Source: JBFJKD01 sp038106145
Lineage (GTDB): Bacteria; Pseudomonadota; Gammaproteobacteria; Pseudomonadales; Porticoccaceae
Direction of reading: 5' to 3'
Assembly: GCA_038106145.1 (NCBI GenBank)
Contig: JAYODD010000001.1
Coordinates: 1-64,000, forward strand
DNA: 64,000 nt
Part shown: positions 53,861-61,142 of the stretch, one piece after another
Layout: the number at the start of each line of letters is the position of its first letter
Position numbering within the stretch: the stretch's first letter is position 1
The notes under the pieces: model-generated
What the model saw: the letters and a program-made list of their open reading frames with translations, nothing else
What the model was told of the DNA's origin: nothing
Databases searched by the model: none
Made by a program: the position numbers and the translations under genes

Positions 53861-54598
53861 TCAGGCAACCACCCTTTCCCAATCTGCAAACGCACTTATC
53901 CTGAGATCACGATAATGCTGGGTCCTGACCAGGCGCCGTGCCAAATTGAATAGATTCGCCACAGCTGCATGGGTACCCAGAAATTGTCGAGCCCGTCTGA
54001 CCGACTTAAAGTTACGCATCCCTCTCTCCCTCACCGTGGTTGCCTCATGCGATTGCTCNNNNNNNNNNTTCTCATACTGTTCAGTGCTGTGATTGGTCTC
54101 GGGAGTCGGTTCACGGTGTGCGACATCATAGCCGCGCAGCTTGTCCGTGACGATCTTCCTGGGCTCACTGCTGTGACTTCGCAATAGGCGTTTGAAGAAC
54201 CGCTTAGCCGGTGCCCCATCACGCTTTGCTTGAAGATACACATCCACCACTTCGCCATACCCACTGCACTCGCTTCGCTCATGGGGCAGGCTCTCCTGGT
54301 CTACTGCTCGCCAAAGGTGGTGCTGCTTACCGTTGATGATTTTGACGAAGACCTCGTCAATGTGGAATGTGTCGTCGCAGCCGCGATGCTTCCGCTTCAA
54401 TCGCCGAGCGTAAATAGCGCCAAACTTGATGCTCCAAAGCCGGATCGGTTCACGGCTGACCGTGATACCTCGTTCAGCTAGTAGATCTTCGATGAATGGT
54501 CCAGCACACCATCGGTGGCTGAGATTGAATCGGTAGTAGAGCCAGACTGCGTAGCTGATGATATCTGGAGGGAAACGGTGGCGTTTATAAGTATTCAT
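53861..54598 (-). CDS. IS6-family transposase with a 12-residue insertion and 10-base gap
   Basis: This is a DDE transposase of 245 codons: HTH region, HIDEVFVKI (Asp), IVTDKLRGY (Asp) and the EQSHEAT region (Glu). Compared with relatives reading VDQDGEVVDVYLQAKRDG, this one has SLPHERSECSGY inserted before GEVVDVYLQ (in frame, 36 bases), so it may be inactive. Ten Ns (54059-54068) replace the codons for the expected NNRA before EQSHE; the frame is kept across them. Confidence 0.85.
   Translation of the reverse strand: MNTYKRHRFPPDIISYAVWLYYRFNLSHRWCAGPFIEDLLAERGITVSREPIRLWSIKFGAIYARRLKRKHRGCDDTFHIDEVFVKIINGKQHHLWRAVDQESLPHERSECSGYGEVVDVYLQAKRDGAPAKRFFKRLLRSHSSEPRKIVTDKLRGYDVAHREPTPETNHSTEQYEXXXXEQSHEATTVRERGMRNFKSVRRARQFLGTHAAVANLFNLARRLVRTQHYRDLRISAFADWERVVA
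54059..54068. other. assembly gap in IS6 transposase
   Basis: Ten undetermined bases. The size fits the four codons expected in this family exactly, so the Ns seem to mask real bases rather than a longer gap. Confidence 0.7.
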
Positions 54599-54681
54599 CC
54601 ACTGATTGGATCAATTCAGTGAGTTTACTTTGCAGTACCGATGCAGGTGTTACGCGATGTTTAAACTAATAACAGAGGTCG

Positions 54682-55227
54682 TTAGCTGGCGTGGTTATCA
54701 ATGATTAATCGGCTGGTATCAAAGTCCCGTTGTTGAGCTTCGCGGATGAATTTATCAATCAGCTCTTTGCTAACGGTAGGCGTTCTAGATAGCAGCCAAA
54801 GGTAGTCAGTGTTATAACCGGAGATGAATGCGTACTGATAATGTTGCTGATCCAGATTAAAGATAATGTATGAGCTATAAAATGGGCCAAAAAAAGACAC
54901 TTTTAAGTGCCCTTTGTTTTTATCTGATACGAAGTAAGCCTTACCAACCGCCTCCTTCCAGTTTTTATTTGCCGCTGAATAACCACGGTTGATGACCTTG
55001 ATTCCACCATCTGATTGTAAGCTGTAGTCGGCGCTTACTTGCGAGAGGCCTTTTTCAAATGAATGGTCGAGTCGAGCAATTTCGTACCAGGTACCTAGAT
55101 ACCTATCGACGTTAAAATCCTCAACGGCTGTTACCTTGTCTGGCATACCTGTGCATGCAATTAAAATAATGCACATTAGGATGATTAACGTGACCAGTTT
55201 GTTAGCTGAGTGGGTTCTATTTTCCAT
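54682..55227 (-). CDS. blc: Blc-type lipocalin lipoprotein
   Basis: This is the intact counterpart of the broken lipocalin at 42526. The 181-residue product has a lipoprotein signal with lipobox LIACTG, the lipocalin motif RYLGTWYEIARLDHSFEKG, KVSFFGPFYSSY and a C-terminal LIDKFIREAQQRDFDTSRL. It binds lysophospholipids or fatty acids at the outer membrane. It starts 6 bases after the SDR gene and is in the same transcript. Confidence 0.92.
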   Translation of the reverse strand: MENRTHSANKLVTLIILMCIILIACTGMPDKVTAVEDFNVDRYLGTWYEIARLDHSFEKGLSQVSADYSLQSDGGIKVINRGYSAANKNWKEAVGKAYFVSDKNKGHLKVSFFGPFYSSYIIFNLDQQHYQYAFISGYNTDYLWLLSRTPTVSKELIDKFIREAQQRDFDTSRLIIDNHAS

Positions 55228-55233
55228 GCTGCG

Positions 55234-56142
55234 CTAACTTTTAGCAGGCAATAAATCAGCAAGTGCCTGATCTAGTTGGGTGTATTTAAAGCTAAAATCA
55301 ATTTCTTTTGCTCTTTCAGGTAAGGCGTTCTGACCGCTCAGCAGTAGCTGCGCCATTTCTCCCAGCAGGAAGGTTAATAACCATTTGGGTAACGGTAATA
55401 AGGCGGGTCTATTCAGTTGCTGGCTTAGAGTTTTTGTGAATTCTGAATTGGTCACAGGCTGCGGCGCGCAGCCATTATAAATACCGTTGGCGTTTAGGTT
55501 GATTGATAGTGTGTAAAGTAAATGAACCAGATCATTAATATGTACCCAGGGCATGTAATGTTGCCCGTCACCAGATTGTCCGCCTAAGCCTAATTTGAAA
55601 AGTGGTAATAGCTTGGCTAGAAAGCCGCCGTTATTAGCTAAAACGAGGCCCGTACGGACAATGCAAACCCTGATGTTCAAGGCAATTGCCTTTTTGGCTT
55701 GTTGCTCCCAGGCGTCACATAATTGATGAGTAAATTCATCGTGCGGTTTACTGTTTTCTGTAACGATAGTGGAACCACTGTCACCATACCAGCCAACCGC
55801 CGAGCCACTAATTAAACACTCGGGTTTCTGCTGCCGGTGAGCTAACCAATAGACCAGGTTTTTTGTTAAATCGACGCGGCTCAGGTAAAGCTCCTGTTTG
55901 CGTTTGCTCGTCCATTTCCTGTCTGCGATAGGAGCGCCGGCTAGATTAAAGACGCACGTTATATCCACGTCGTCGCTGATTTCATCCAGTGATTTGACAG
56001 CGGTGACCGTCGCCCCGCACTTCTCGGCCACCATTTCAGGTCGACGACTAAGAACGATAACCGGTTGATGTAACGACGTTAAATATCGGCAGAGTGCCGA
56101 ACCTATAAGCCCTGTGCCCCCAGTGATTAATGTACAGCTCAA
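55234..56142 (-). CDS. YfcH-type SDR (TIGR01777 family)
   Basis: This 302-residue atypical SDR has the cofactor motif ITGGTGLIGSAL, NLAGAPIADRKW, SGSAVGWYGDSG, IVRTGLVLANNGGFL and the C-terminal DUF1731 domain (LPLPKWLLTFLLGEMAQLLL, LPERAKEIDFSF). Function is unproven; it often sits beside phr photolyase, rudS/ybgA and blc. The leader points away from the IS6 element. First gene of an SDR-lipocalin pair. Confidence 0.9.
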   Translation of the reverse strand: MSCTLITGGTGLIGSALCRYLTSLHQPVIVLSRRPEMVAEKCGATVTAVKSLDEISDDVDITCVFNLAGAPIADRKWTSKRKQELYLSRVDLTKNLVYWLAHRQQKPECLISGSAVGWYGDSGSTIVTENSKPHDEFTHQLCDAWEQQAKKAIALNIRVCIVRTGLVLANNGGFLAKLLPLFKLGLGGQSGDGQHYMPWVHINDLVHLLYTLSINLNANGIYNGCAPQPVTNSEFTKTLSQQLNRPALLPLPKWLLTFLLGEMAQLLLSGQNALPERAKEIDFSFKYTQLDQALADLLPAKS

Positions 56143-56179
56143 GTCATTCTCTTAATTAATTGACATGCCGTTAAAGTAT

Positions 56180-56348
56180 AGGAAGTATAAACCCCATTTT
56201 CGCCGAAAAACCACCCTGGCCATCCCGTGGCAACCTGGCCATGTCCGAGTCAAATCCCGCCAGTTACATCCGGTTCTATTGACCAATCTGCGAGATTCGC
56301 CATATTCCGGCCCTGTGACCCTCTCAAACCAAACCGTCAGCCGAGCGC
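56180..56348. repeat. about 160 bp diverged repeat, copy 2
   Basis: GAAGTATAAACCCCATTTT, followed by partial matches and the 39 bases at 56310-56348 identical to 53584-53622. With copy 1 it brackets the IS6-lipocalin-SDR segment in direct orientation, so the segment could be lost by recombination. Confidence 0.65.
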
Positions 56349-56441
56349 CAGCCGGGATGGCGGCAAAGCTGAACCTGCTGGGAGAATCGCTGGATGATTG
56401 GATATAGGATCAGAAACAAAAAACCCCCGTGGCGGGGACTG

Positions 56442-56465
56442 TTTGGGGGACTATTTGGGGGACTA
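56442..56465. repeat. two tandem 12-mers TTTGGGGGACTA
   Basis: Exact tandem copies at 56442-56453 and 56454-56465, with a partial third (GCGGGGACTG) in front. They resemble the GGGGGAC repeats near attachment sites of other islands, by recall. Confidence 0.5.
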
Positions 56466-56518
56466 TCTATTTAGATTAATTGTTAACACATTGATTTATA
56501 ATAAGAAAACATGTATAT

Positions 56519-56862
56519 ATGGCGGTGAGGGAGGTATTAGACCCTTGGCTTGGGGAACCCAGGCGGAAACAGAATAACGCGCTTGTGACCTTGGTTTACA
56601 GGTTCCAGTCGGAGGATGCACAACCGCTTCGCTTGAAAGTCGAAATCAACAGGCGCGAACATTTCGCAGTAGAAGGGTTCAAGGAAATTCCGTTTGCAGT
56701 GAACTCGCGTTGATACAAAGGATCATGCTCAATACTCAGTTACGAACTGAACGAGCTTCTGGGTACAAAGCTACGCGCGCTTTATCAGCGCAAGAAGGGG
56801 CGTGATCTCTTCGATCTGGCACTTGCACTGGATGATGAAGCCTTGATATCGCGCCTGTCCGA
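56519..56862 (+). pseudogene. AbiEii-type nucleotidyltransferase toxin remnant
   Basis: The first frame (56519-56713) reads LDPWLGEPRRKQNNALVTLV, YRFQSED, LRLKVEINRREHFAVEGFKE. After a frame change the region 56740-56840 reads YELNELLGTKLRALYQ and KKGRDLFDLALALDDEAL. Both match the AbiEii/MenT-like toxin. The N-terminal nucleotidyltransferase GSxxxxD motif is missing. No antitoxin partner is seen. Confidence 0.8.
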
Positions 56863-57735
56863 CTGATGCTTAAAACGACACGGACGTACTGGAATTTACC
56901 GCGATATTAGATTCAGAAGCCCGCGTCACTGGCAAGCGCAGCGGGTAGTGACGTGGGCAGCGCTAGATTTATCGCTAAACTCCCCTTCGCCTTTAAATCT
57001 TCTTTCCACTGAGCTTGTTTCCACTGGAACCAGCGTTGGATGTGCCGGTTTTAGCGGGTTTGCGGCAACCGAGGCCACAATAGGGACGGCGCTTTTCTCT
57101 GGCGAGGCGGCCAGGAGCCATTGGCTTAGAGGCTCTGAGCGCCAAAACCACGCCGGAAGCGGATCGAATTCCCTGTGACACCCGTATTACGCGTTCGTAT
57201 AGTAGACCCACTTGTCGCTGCCACTGCGCTTAAAGTGGCAAGGAAGACCCCACCTTGCGCAAGCGAACGGGGTAGGCAGAATCTGGATGTTTTGGAATCT
57301 GCCGAACGCGTCAGTCAGGGCCATTTTTAACGCAGCGGTCAGCAATGATCGGGTCCATCTTCGAGCCATCGCGATACTGCATCTTCTGGGTGCCGCCCCT
57401 TCCAATCTCTCCCGCTGGTTAAGGGGATCTGCTTCATAACCGCTGTTGATGGCTGGGCACCTGTGCCCTCGATTCGACTGTTTCTTCAAACCTGCAAACG
57501 CCCTGGCGGTCAGCGCGTTCTGCATTTTTCAAATAAGGAGGTAATTCCACTCCAGCCCAGGCTGGATAACCGTTGGTTGGCACGGGCCAGTTTTCTCTCG
57601 AAAACACACCGTGTTGTCTATGGCCAGACACATTCAGGTCAACCGGGATTGGTGTCCCGTGATCGTACCGCTAGTCGGACCTGCGCAGCTTTTGTTGCCA
57701 GGTGGTCAGAAACACTCACCGAAGGAAACAGCACT
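56863..57735. other. 870 bases without a recognisable gene
   Basis: Several short open frames on both strands exist (e.g. 57212-57439 +) but none resembles a known protein or has a good ribosome site. It is probably fragments of lost island genes. Confidence 0.4.
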
Positions 57736-58602
57736 ATGCGCGACCTGAACTACCAACTGAAAATGTTATGCAAACACAGCCACGAGGGCAGCTTCGAAAC
57801 CCGGGTGGGCCGGGAGCGTCAATTGAGCGCCATTGCCAACCAGTTACACGACTTGGGATTCCGACAATTGAAGGCCACCTCCCTCAAGCAAAAGCATGTC
57901 CAGGCCCTGGTGGACCTGTGGCTCAAACAAAACCTCTCCCCCGGCACCATCAAGAACCGGATGAGCTGTTTACGCTGGTGGGCTGAGAAGGTTAACAAAC
58001 GGGCCGTGGTGGCCAGCGCCAATGACTTCTATGGAATACCGGACCGACAATTCCTGTCCGAGACGAGTAAGGCCAAAGACCTGGCAAAAGAACAACTCGC
58101 CTTGGTCAAAGATGAACACGTACGCATGAGCCTGCGCCTGCAACAGGCCTTCGGGCTCAGAAGAGAGGAAGCCCTGAAGATCCAGCCCCGCTGGGCGGAC
58201 CGGGGCAAGTACCTGCATCTCAAGGCCAGTTGGACCAAGGGCGGGCGGGAGCGCACCGTACCCATTCGTACCCAGGAGCAGCGAGCCCTGCTGGAGCAGG
58301 CCAAACGACTGGCTGGCCTGGGTTCCCTGATCCCGGGGGGCCGACAATACATCGAGCAGCTCCGGATCTACGAGCGCCACACCGCCAATGCAGGGTTATC
58401 GAAAATGCATGGCCTGCGCCACACCTATGCCCAGCAGCGGTATCAGGAACTCACCGGCTGGCCATCGCCACATGCGGGTGGGCCTTCCAAAGAAAAACTC
58501 AGCGACGTTCAAAGACGAAGGGATCATGAGGCCCGCCTGACGATAAGCAAAGAGCTGGGCCATGTCAGAGAGCAAATCACTGCTGTGTACCTGGGGCGCT
58601 GA
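57736..58602 (+). CDS. second tyrosine recombinase-type integrase
   Basis: This 288-residue protein is of the Integrase_1 type: an N-terminal SAM-like domain (LSAIANQLHDLGFRQLKATS) and catalytic residues Arg in FGLRREEALKI, HxxR in MHGLRHTYAQ, His in ELGHVR and Tyr in TAVYLG. The ATG at 57736 follows GAAGGA; the open frame begins further upstream. It may be a remnant recombinase of an older mobile element rather than the one for this island, as another integrase lies next to the tRNA. Confidence 0.82.
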   Translation: MRDLNYQLKMLCKHSHEGSFETRVGRERQLSAIANQLHDLGFRQLKATSLKQKHVQALVDLWLKQNLSPGTIKNRMSCLRWWAEKVNKRAVVASANDFYGIPDRQFLSETSKAKDLAKEQLALVKDEHVRMSLRLQQAFGLRREEALKIQPRWADRGKYLHLKASWTKGGRERTVPIRTQEQRALLEQAKRLAGLGSLIPGGRQYIEQLRIYERHTANAGLSKMHGLRHTYAQQRYQELTGWPSPHAGGPSKEKLSDVQRRRDHEARLTISKELGHVREQITAVYLGR

Positions 58603-58605
58603 GAG

Positions 58606-58956
58606 ATGACTTCGATTCTTCCCAGATTTATTCGTTTGCGTGATGCCCCAGGCTACTTGGGAATGGACAAGAACCGATTCAACCGGGAGGTTCGGATAAG
58701 CCTCACGGAGATTCCCATTGGCAAGCAGGGCATTGCCTTTGATCGGCTTGAAATGGACGCCTGGGCGGAGCAATATATGAACCGCTGTGGGTGTTCGCCA
58801 AAGCATAGAGGAGATTTCCTATGTCAAAGCGAATCCCGGGCCTCTACAAAAGAGGCACCCAGGGCATCTGGCACATTGATAAATGCGTCAGGGGATATGG
58901 CCGACTTTACGAGAGCACTGGCACATGTGAACTCAAGGAGGCGGAACAATACCTGA
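58606..58956 (+). CDS. excisionase/AlpA-like DNA-binding protein
   Basis: 116 residues. The N-terminal half is a winged-helix type (FIRLRDAPGYLGMDKNRFN, LTEIPIGKQGIAFDRLEMDAWAEQY). Such genes precede island integrases and direct excision. It starts 3 bases after the upstream integrase and overlaps the tRNA-side integrase by 136 bases in another frame. The tail is low-complexity, mainly the price of the overlap. Confidence 0.75.
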   Translation: MTSILPRFIRLRDAPGYLGMDKNRFNREVRISLTEIPIGKQGIAFDRLEMDAWAEQYMNRCGCSPKHRGDFLCQSESRASTKEAPRASGTLINASGDMADFTRALAHVNSRRRNNT

Positions 58957-59954
58957 TTCGACGATTGGAAGAGTTGCGCAAAGCGAATGTCTACGGTATT
59001 CGCGTTGAGCGTTCTTTTCGGCAGGCGGCCACCAAGTTTTTGCTGGATTATCAGCATAAACGCAGTATTGGCCGCTACGCACAATCCCTGAAAATTCTGG
59101 ATCAGCATATAGGCGATCTGCCTTTACGCCAGGTTCATCAGGGTACGCTGGAGAATTTTATCCAGCACCGTCGTGCGCAAGGTATGCGAGCCAACACCAT
59201 CAACCGCGATCTGGCGGTGGTGCGGCGAATTCTGACGCTTGCCGCCCGATTGTGGCGGGATGAGTCTGGTTTGACCTGGCTTGAAACAGCTCCTTTGCTG
59301 CAGTTGCTCGATTGTGACGATGCCCGAAAGCCATATCCCCTATCATGGGACGAGCAGGCGAGGTTGTTTGCGCGCTTGCCGGAACACTTACGGGAAATGG
59401 TCTTGTTCAAGGTCAATACTGGAACGCGGGAGCAGGAAGTGACTTGTTTGCAGTGGCACTGGGAGGTATCGATTCCTGAGCTGAAAACGAGTGTGTTTGT
59501 TGTCCCCGGTAACGGCGTTAAGAATGGTGAAGATCGATTGGTGGTGATGAACGCTGAGGCGCGGGCGGTGATCAATCGTCAGCGCGGTAAGAGCTCAGAC
59601 TATGTCTTCACCTACTCAAAGGGTAAGCCGATTGATCGTATCAATACCAAGGCTTGGCGACGAGCGAGGGAGGAGGCTGGATTACCGCAAGTGCGGGTAC
59701 ATGATTTGAAGCATACGTTCGGTCGCCGATTGCGCGCCAAAGGTGTCAGTCATGAAACCCGGCAAGTCTTGCTGGGCCACAAAAACGGCCAGATCACTAC
59801 GCATTACTCCGCAGCGGAAATCGGGGAGCTGATAGACGCGGTGGAAAAAGTGAGCTGGTTGGGTAGTTCAGCGCCGACGCTAACGTTGATCAAAAATGAA
59901 AACTCCCGCAAATCTCCCGCAATTGGGAGGAGGGAGAATCTGAAGACGGTTTGA
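58821..59954 (+). CDS. int: island integrase (tyrosine recombinase)
   Basis: This 377-residue integrase catalyses insertion at tRNA-Met. Catalytic residues: Arg in NTGTREQEV, HxxK in VHDLKHTFGRRL (Lys where many have Arg, common in this subfamily), His in LLGHKNG and Tyr in THYSA. An AP2-like N-terminal arm-binding domain and SAM-like core domain precede them. It ends 35 bases from attR, reading toward the tRNA. The 18 bp arm-type motif lies in the last codons. The product looks intact. Confidence 0.93.
   Translation: MSKRIPGLYKRGTQGIWHIDKCVRGYGRLYESTGTCELKEAEQYLIRRLEELRKANVYGIRVERSFRQAATKFLLDYQHKRSIGRYAQSLKILDQHIGDLPLRQVHQGTLENFIQHRRAQGMRANTINRDLAVVRRILTLAARLWRDESGLTWLETAPLLQLLDCDDARKPYPLSWDEQARLFARLPEHLREMVLFKVNTGTREQEVTCLQWHWEVSIPELKTSVFVVPGNGVKNGEDRLVVMNAEARAVINRQRGKSSDYVFTYSKGKPIDRINTKAWRRAREEAGLPQVRVHDLKHTFGRRLRAKGVSHETRQVLLGHKNGQITTHYSAAEIGELIDAVEKVSWLGSSAPTLTLIKNENSRKSPAIGRRENLKTV
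59904..59921. repeat. 18 bp motif, right copy (candidate integrase arm site)
   Basis: TCCCGCAAATCTCCCGCA, identical to 35996-36013 and in the same orientation, 67 bases inside attR and overlapping the integrase 3' end. Confidence 0.7.
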
Positions 59955-59988
59955 TGTATCCGTAAGAAGCTGATTTTAAGAGGAAAAT

Positions 59989-60034
59989 TGGTAGCTACGG
60001 GTGGACTTGAACCACCGACCCCAGCATTATGAAT
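59989..60034. repeat. attR, 46 bp repeat within tRNA-Met
   Basis: This is the 3' part of the intact tRNA, identical to attL at 35856-35901. It reaches through the anticodon loop, so the crossover lies in the T or anticodon arm region. Confidence 0.95.
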
Positions 60035-60065
60035 GCTGTGCTCTAACCAGCTGAGCTACGTAGCC
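59989..60065 (-). tRNA. tRNA-Met (CAT), elongator type
   Basis: 77 bases including encoded CCA. Cloverleaf on the - strand: acceptor GGCTACG / CGTAGCT, D arm GCTC/GAGC, anticodon stem CAGCA/TGCTG with loop TTCATAA (anticodon CAT at 60029-60031), T arm GGTGG-TTCAAGT-CCACC. The G1-T72 pair is a wobble. An elongator rather than initiator (no C1-A72 mismatch, no three-GC anticodon stem). Host of the genomic island. Confidence 0.97.
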
Positions 60066-60122
60066 ACGGGACAGGGCGCGTTACTAAACGGTCGCGAATT
60101 TTGGCGAGTTTGGCCTATGATG

Positions 60123-61082
60123 TCAAGGCGAGGGGCGCGCCGGTGGAGATGATAACTCAGTCCTGCCTGCTGCCGCGAGGGCGGCGCCCACGACCACCAT
60201 TAGCGCCCCGGATAGCACAATCGGGGTGAGTGGCTCCTGTTCGATAGTAAAACCCGGGTAAAAGCTTAATCCCCACATAAATACCAGGGTAAACAGGGGC
60301 GTGGTGGCGAGCACTGCGCTGATTTTGGAACCTTCCCAGTGGGCCAGTGCCTCCGAAAAACTGCCAGAGCCGATCAGGGTGCTGACACCGCAAAACAGCA
60401 ACAGTAATAGCGCCGTCGGGGACAGTTGCAAAATCTGCAGCGGGTGAGCCCAGAACAGGAATCCCAATGTTCCCAACCCGTACAGCATGAGCATAATCTG
60501 GGGCGAGGTGAAACGGGTCAGCAGTTGCTTATGCAGCGCCGCGTAGCAGGCCCAGCTACAGGCGGAGAGTACCATCAGCCCCATGCCTGCGGCATAGGAA
60601 TCGAAGCCTTCAACCATGGCCAGGATGCGACGGTGGAAAAACACCAGCAGGCCGCCCACAAACAGCAGGCACCCAAACCACTGGCGTGGCGAAAAGTGTT
60701 CCTTGAAAAGAACCACGTTGATGACCAGGAACAGCACCACCGCGAGCTGTATGAGTACCTGCGCGCCTCCGGGAGTCATGCGCTCGACGGCGAGAACGTA
60801 GCAGGTGTAGTTACCCGCCAGAAACAGCCCGCACAACAACACCCAGCGCAGCGCCTTGCCGTTTTTAAGCACGGTTAGTTGCGGTGTCTGGCGGCGGCGG
60901 GCGAGGTAGGGCCACAGGAGCAGTCCGGAGATGGCAAAGCGATAAAAGTTCAGGGTGTAGGCATCGAGTTCCTGCAGTACCCCTTTGGCGGCGATGGGCA
61001 AAATACCCCACAATGTGCAGGTGACCAGCGTCAATAACAGACCGGTTTGCCAGCGTCCCGACGAGCGGTGCAGGCTGATCAC
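60123..61082 (-). CDS. EamA/DMT-family permease
   Basis: This 319-residue membrane protein has ten hydrophobic segments in two EamA repeats (WGILPIAAKGVLQELDAYTL, VERMTPGGAQVLIQLAVVLF, GVSTLIGSGSFSEALAHWEG). A metabolite exporter; the substrate is not predictable. It lies between tRNA-Met and ychF and is not part of the ychF group. Confidence 0.88.
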   Translation of the reverse strand: MISLHRSSGRWQTGLLLTLVTCTLWGILPIAAKGVLQELDAYTLNFYRFAISGLLLWPYLARRRQTPQLTVLKNGKALRWVLLCGLFLAGNYTCYVLAVERMTPGGAQVLIQLAVVLFLVINVVLFKEHFSPRQWFGCLLFVGGLLVFFHRRILAMVEGFDSYAAGMGLMVLSACSWACYAALHKQLLTRFTSPQIMLMLYGLGTLGFLFWAHPLQILQLSPTALLLLLFCGVSTLIGSGSFSEALAHWEGSKISAVLATTPLFTLVFMWGLSFYPGFTIEQEPLTPIVLSGALMVVVGAALAAAGRTELSSPPARPSP

Positions 61083-61142
61083 AGCGATTTTTTGCCCATC
61101 GAGTGCAACAGTCCAGCAAGAAACAGCGCCGGTACGGCGAGC

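Larger units (their letters stand above)
53812..54639 (-). mobile_element. IS6-type insertion sequence 2
   Basis: 828 bp with imperfect ends: GGTTCTGACAAGTTAACT at 53812 and GGTACTGCAAAGTAAACT read inward from 54639 (14 of 18 match). No matching 8 bp target duplication. It differs from IS6 copy 1. It stands between the rudS module and the lipocalin/SDR module. Confidence 0.82.
35856..59988. mobile_element. 24.1 kb genomic island in tRNA-Met
   Basis: The island is bounded by 46 bp direct repeats of the tRNA-Met 3' half (attL 35856-35901, attR 59989-60034). It has an integrase reading toward the intact tRNA and an excisionase-like gene before it. Before insertion, the TonB receptor region would have been directly next to tRNA-Met. 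Contents: IS66, two IS6-type elements, IS3 and IS91 remnants, broken fic, helicase and AbiEii genes, and two light/oxidative stress gene modules of different base composition. No conjugation or phage structural genes are seen, so it would need help to transfer. Confidence 0.92.

Noticed and set aside
56863..57735. ORFs near 57187-57525 and 57212-57439
   Set aside because: Both strands open by GC pattern, no recognisable motif or ribosome site.
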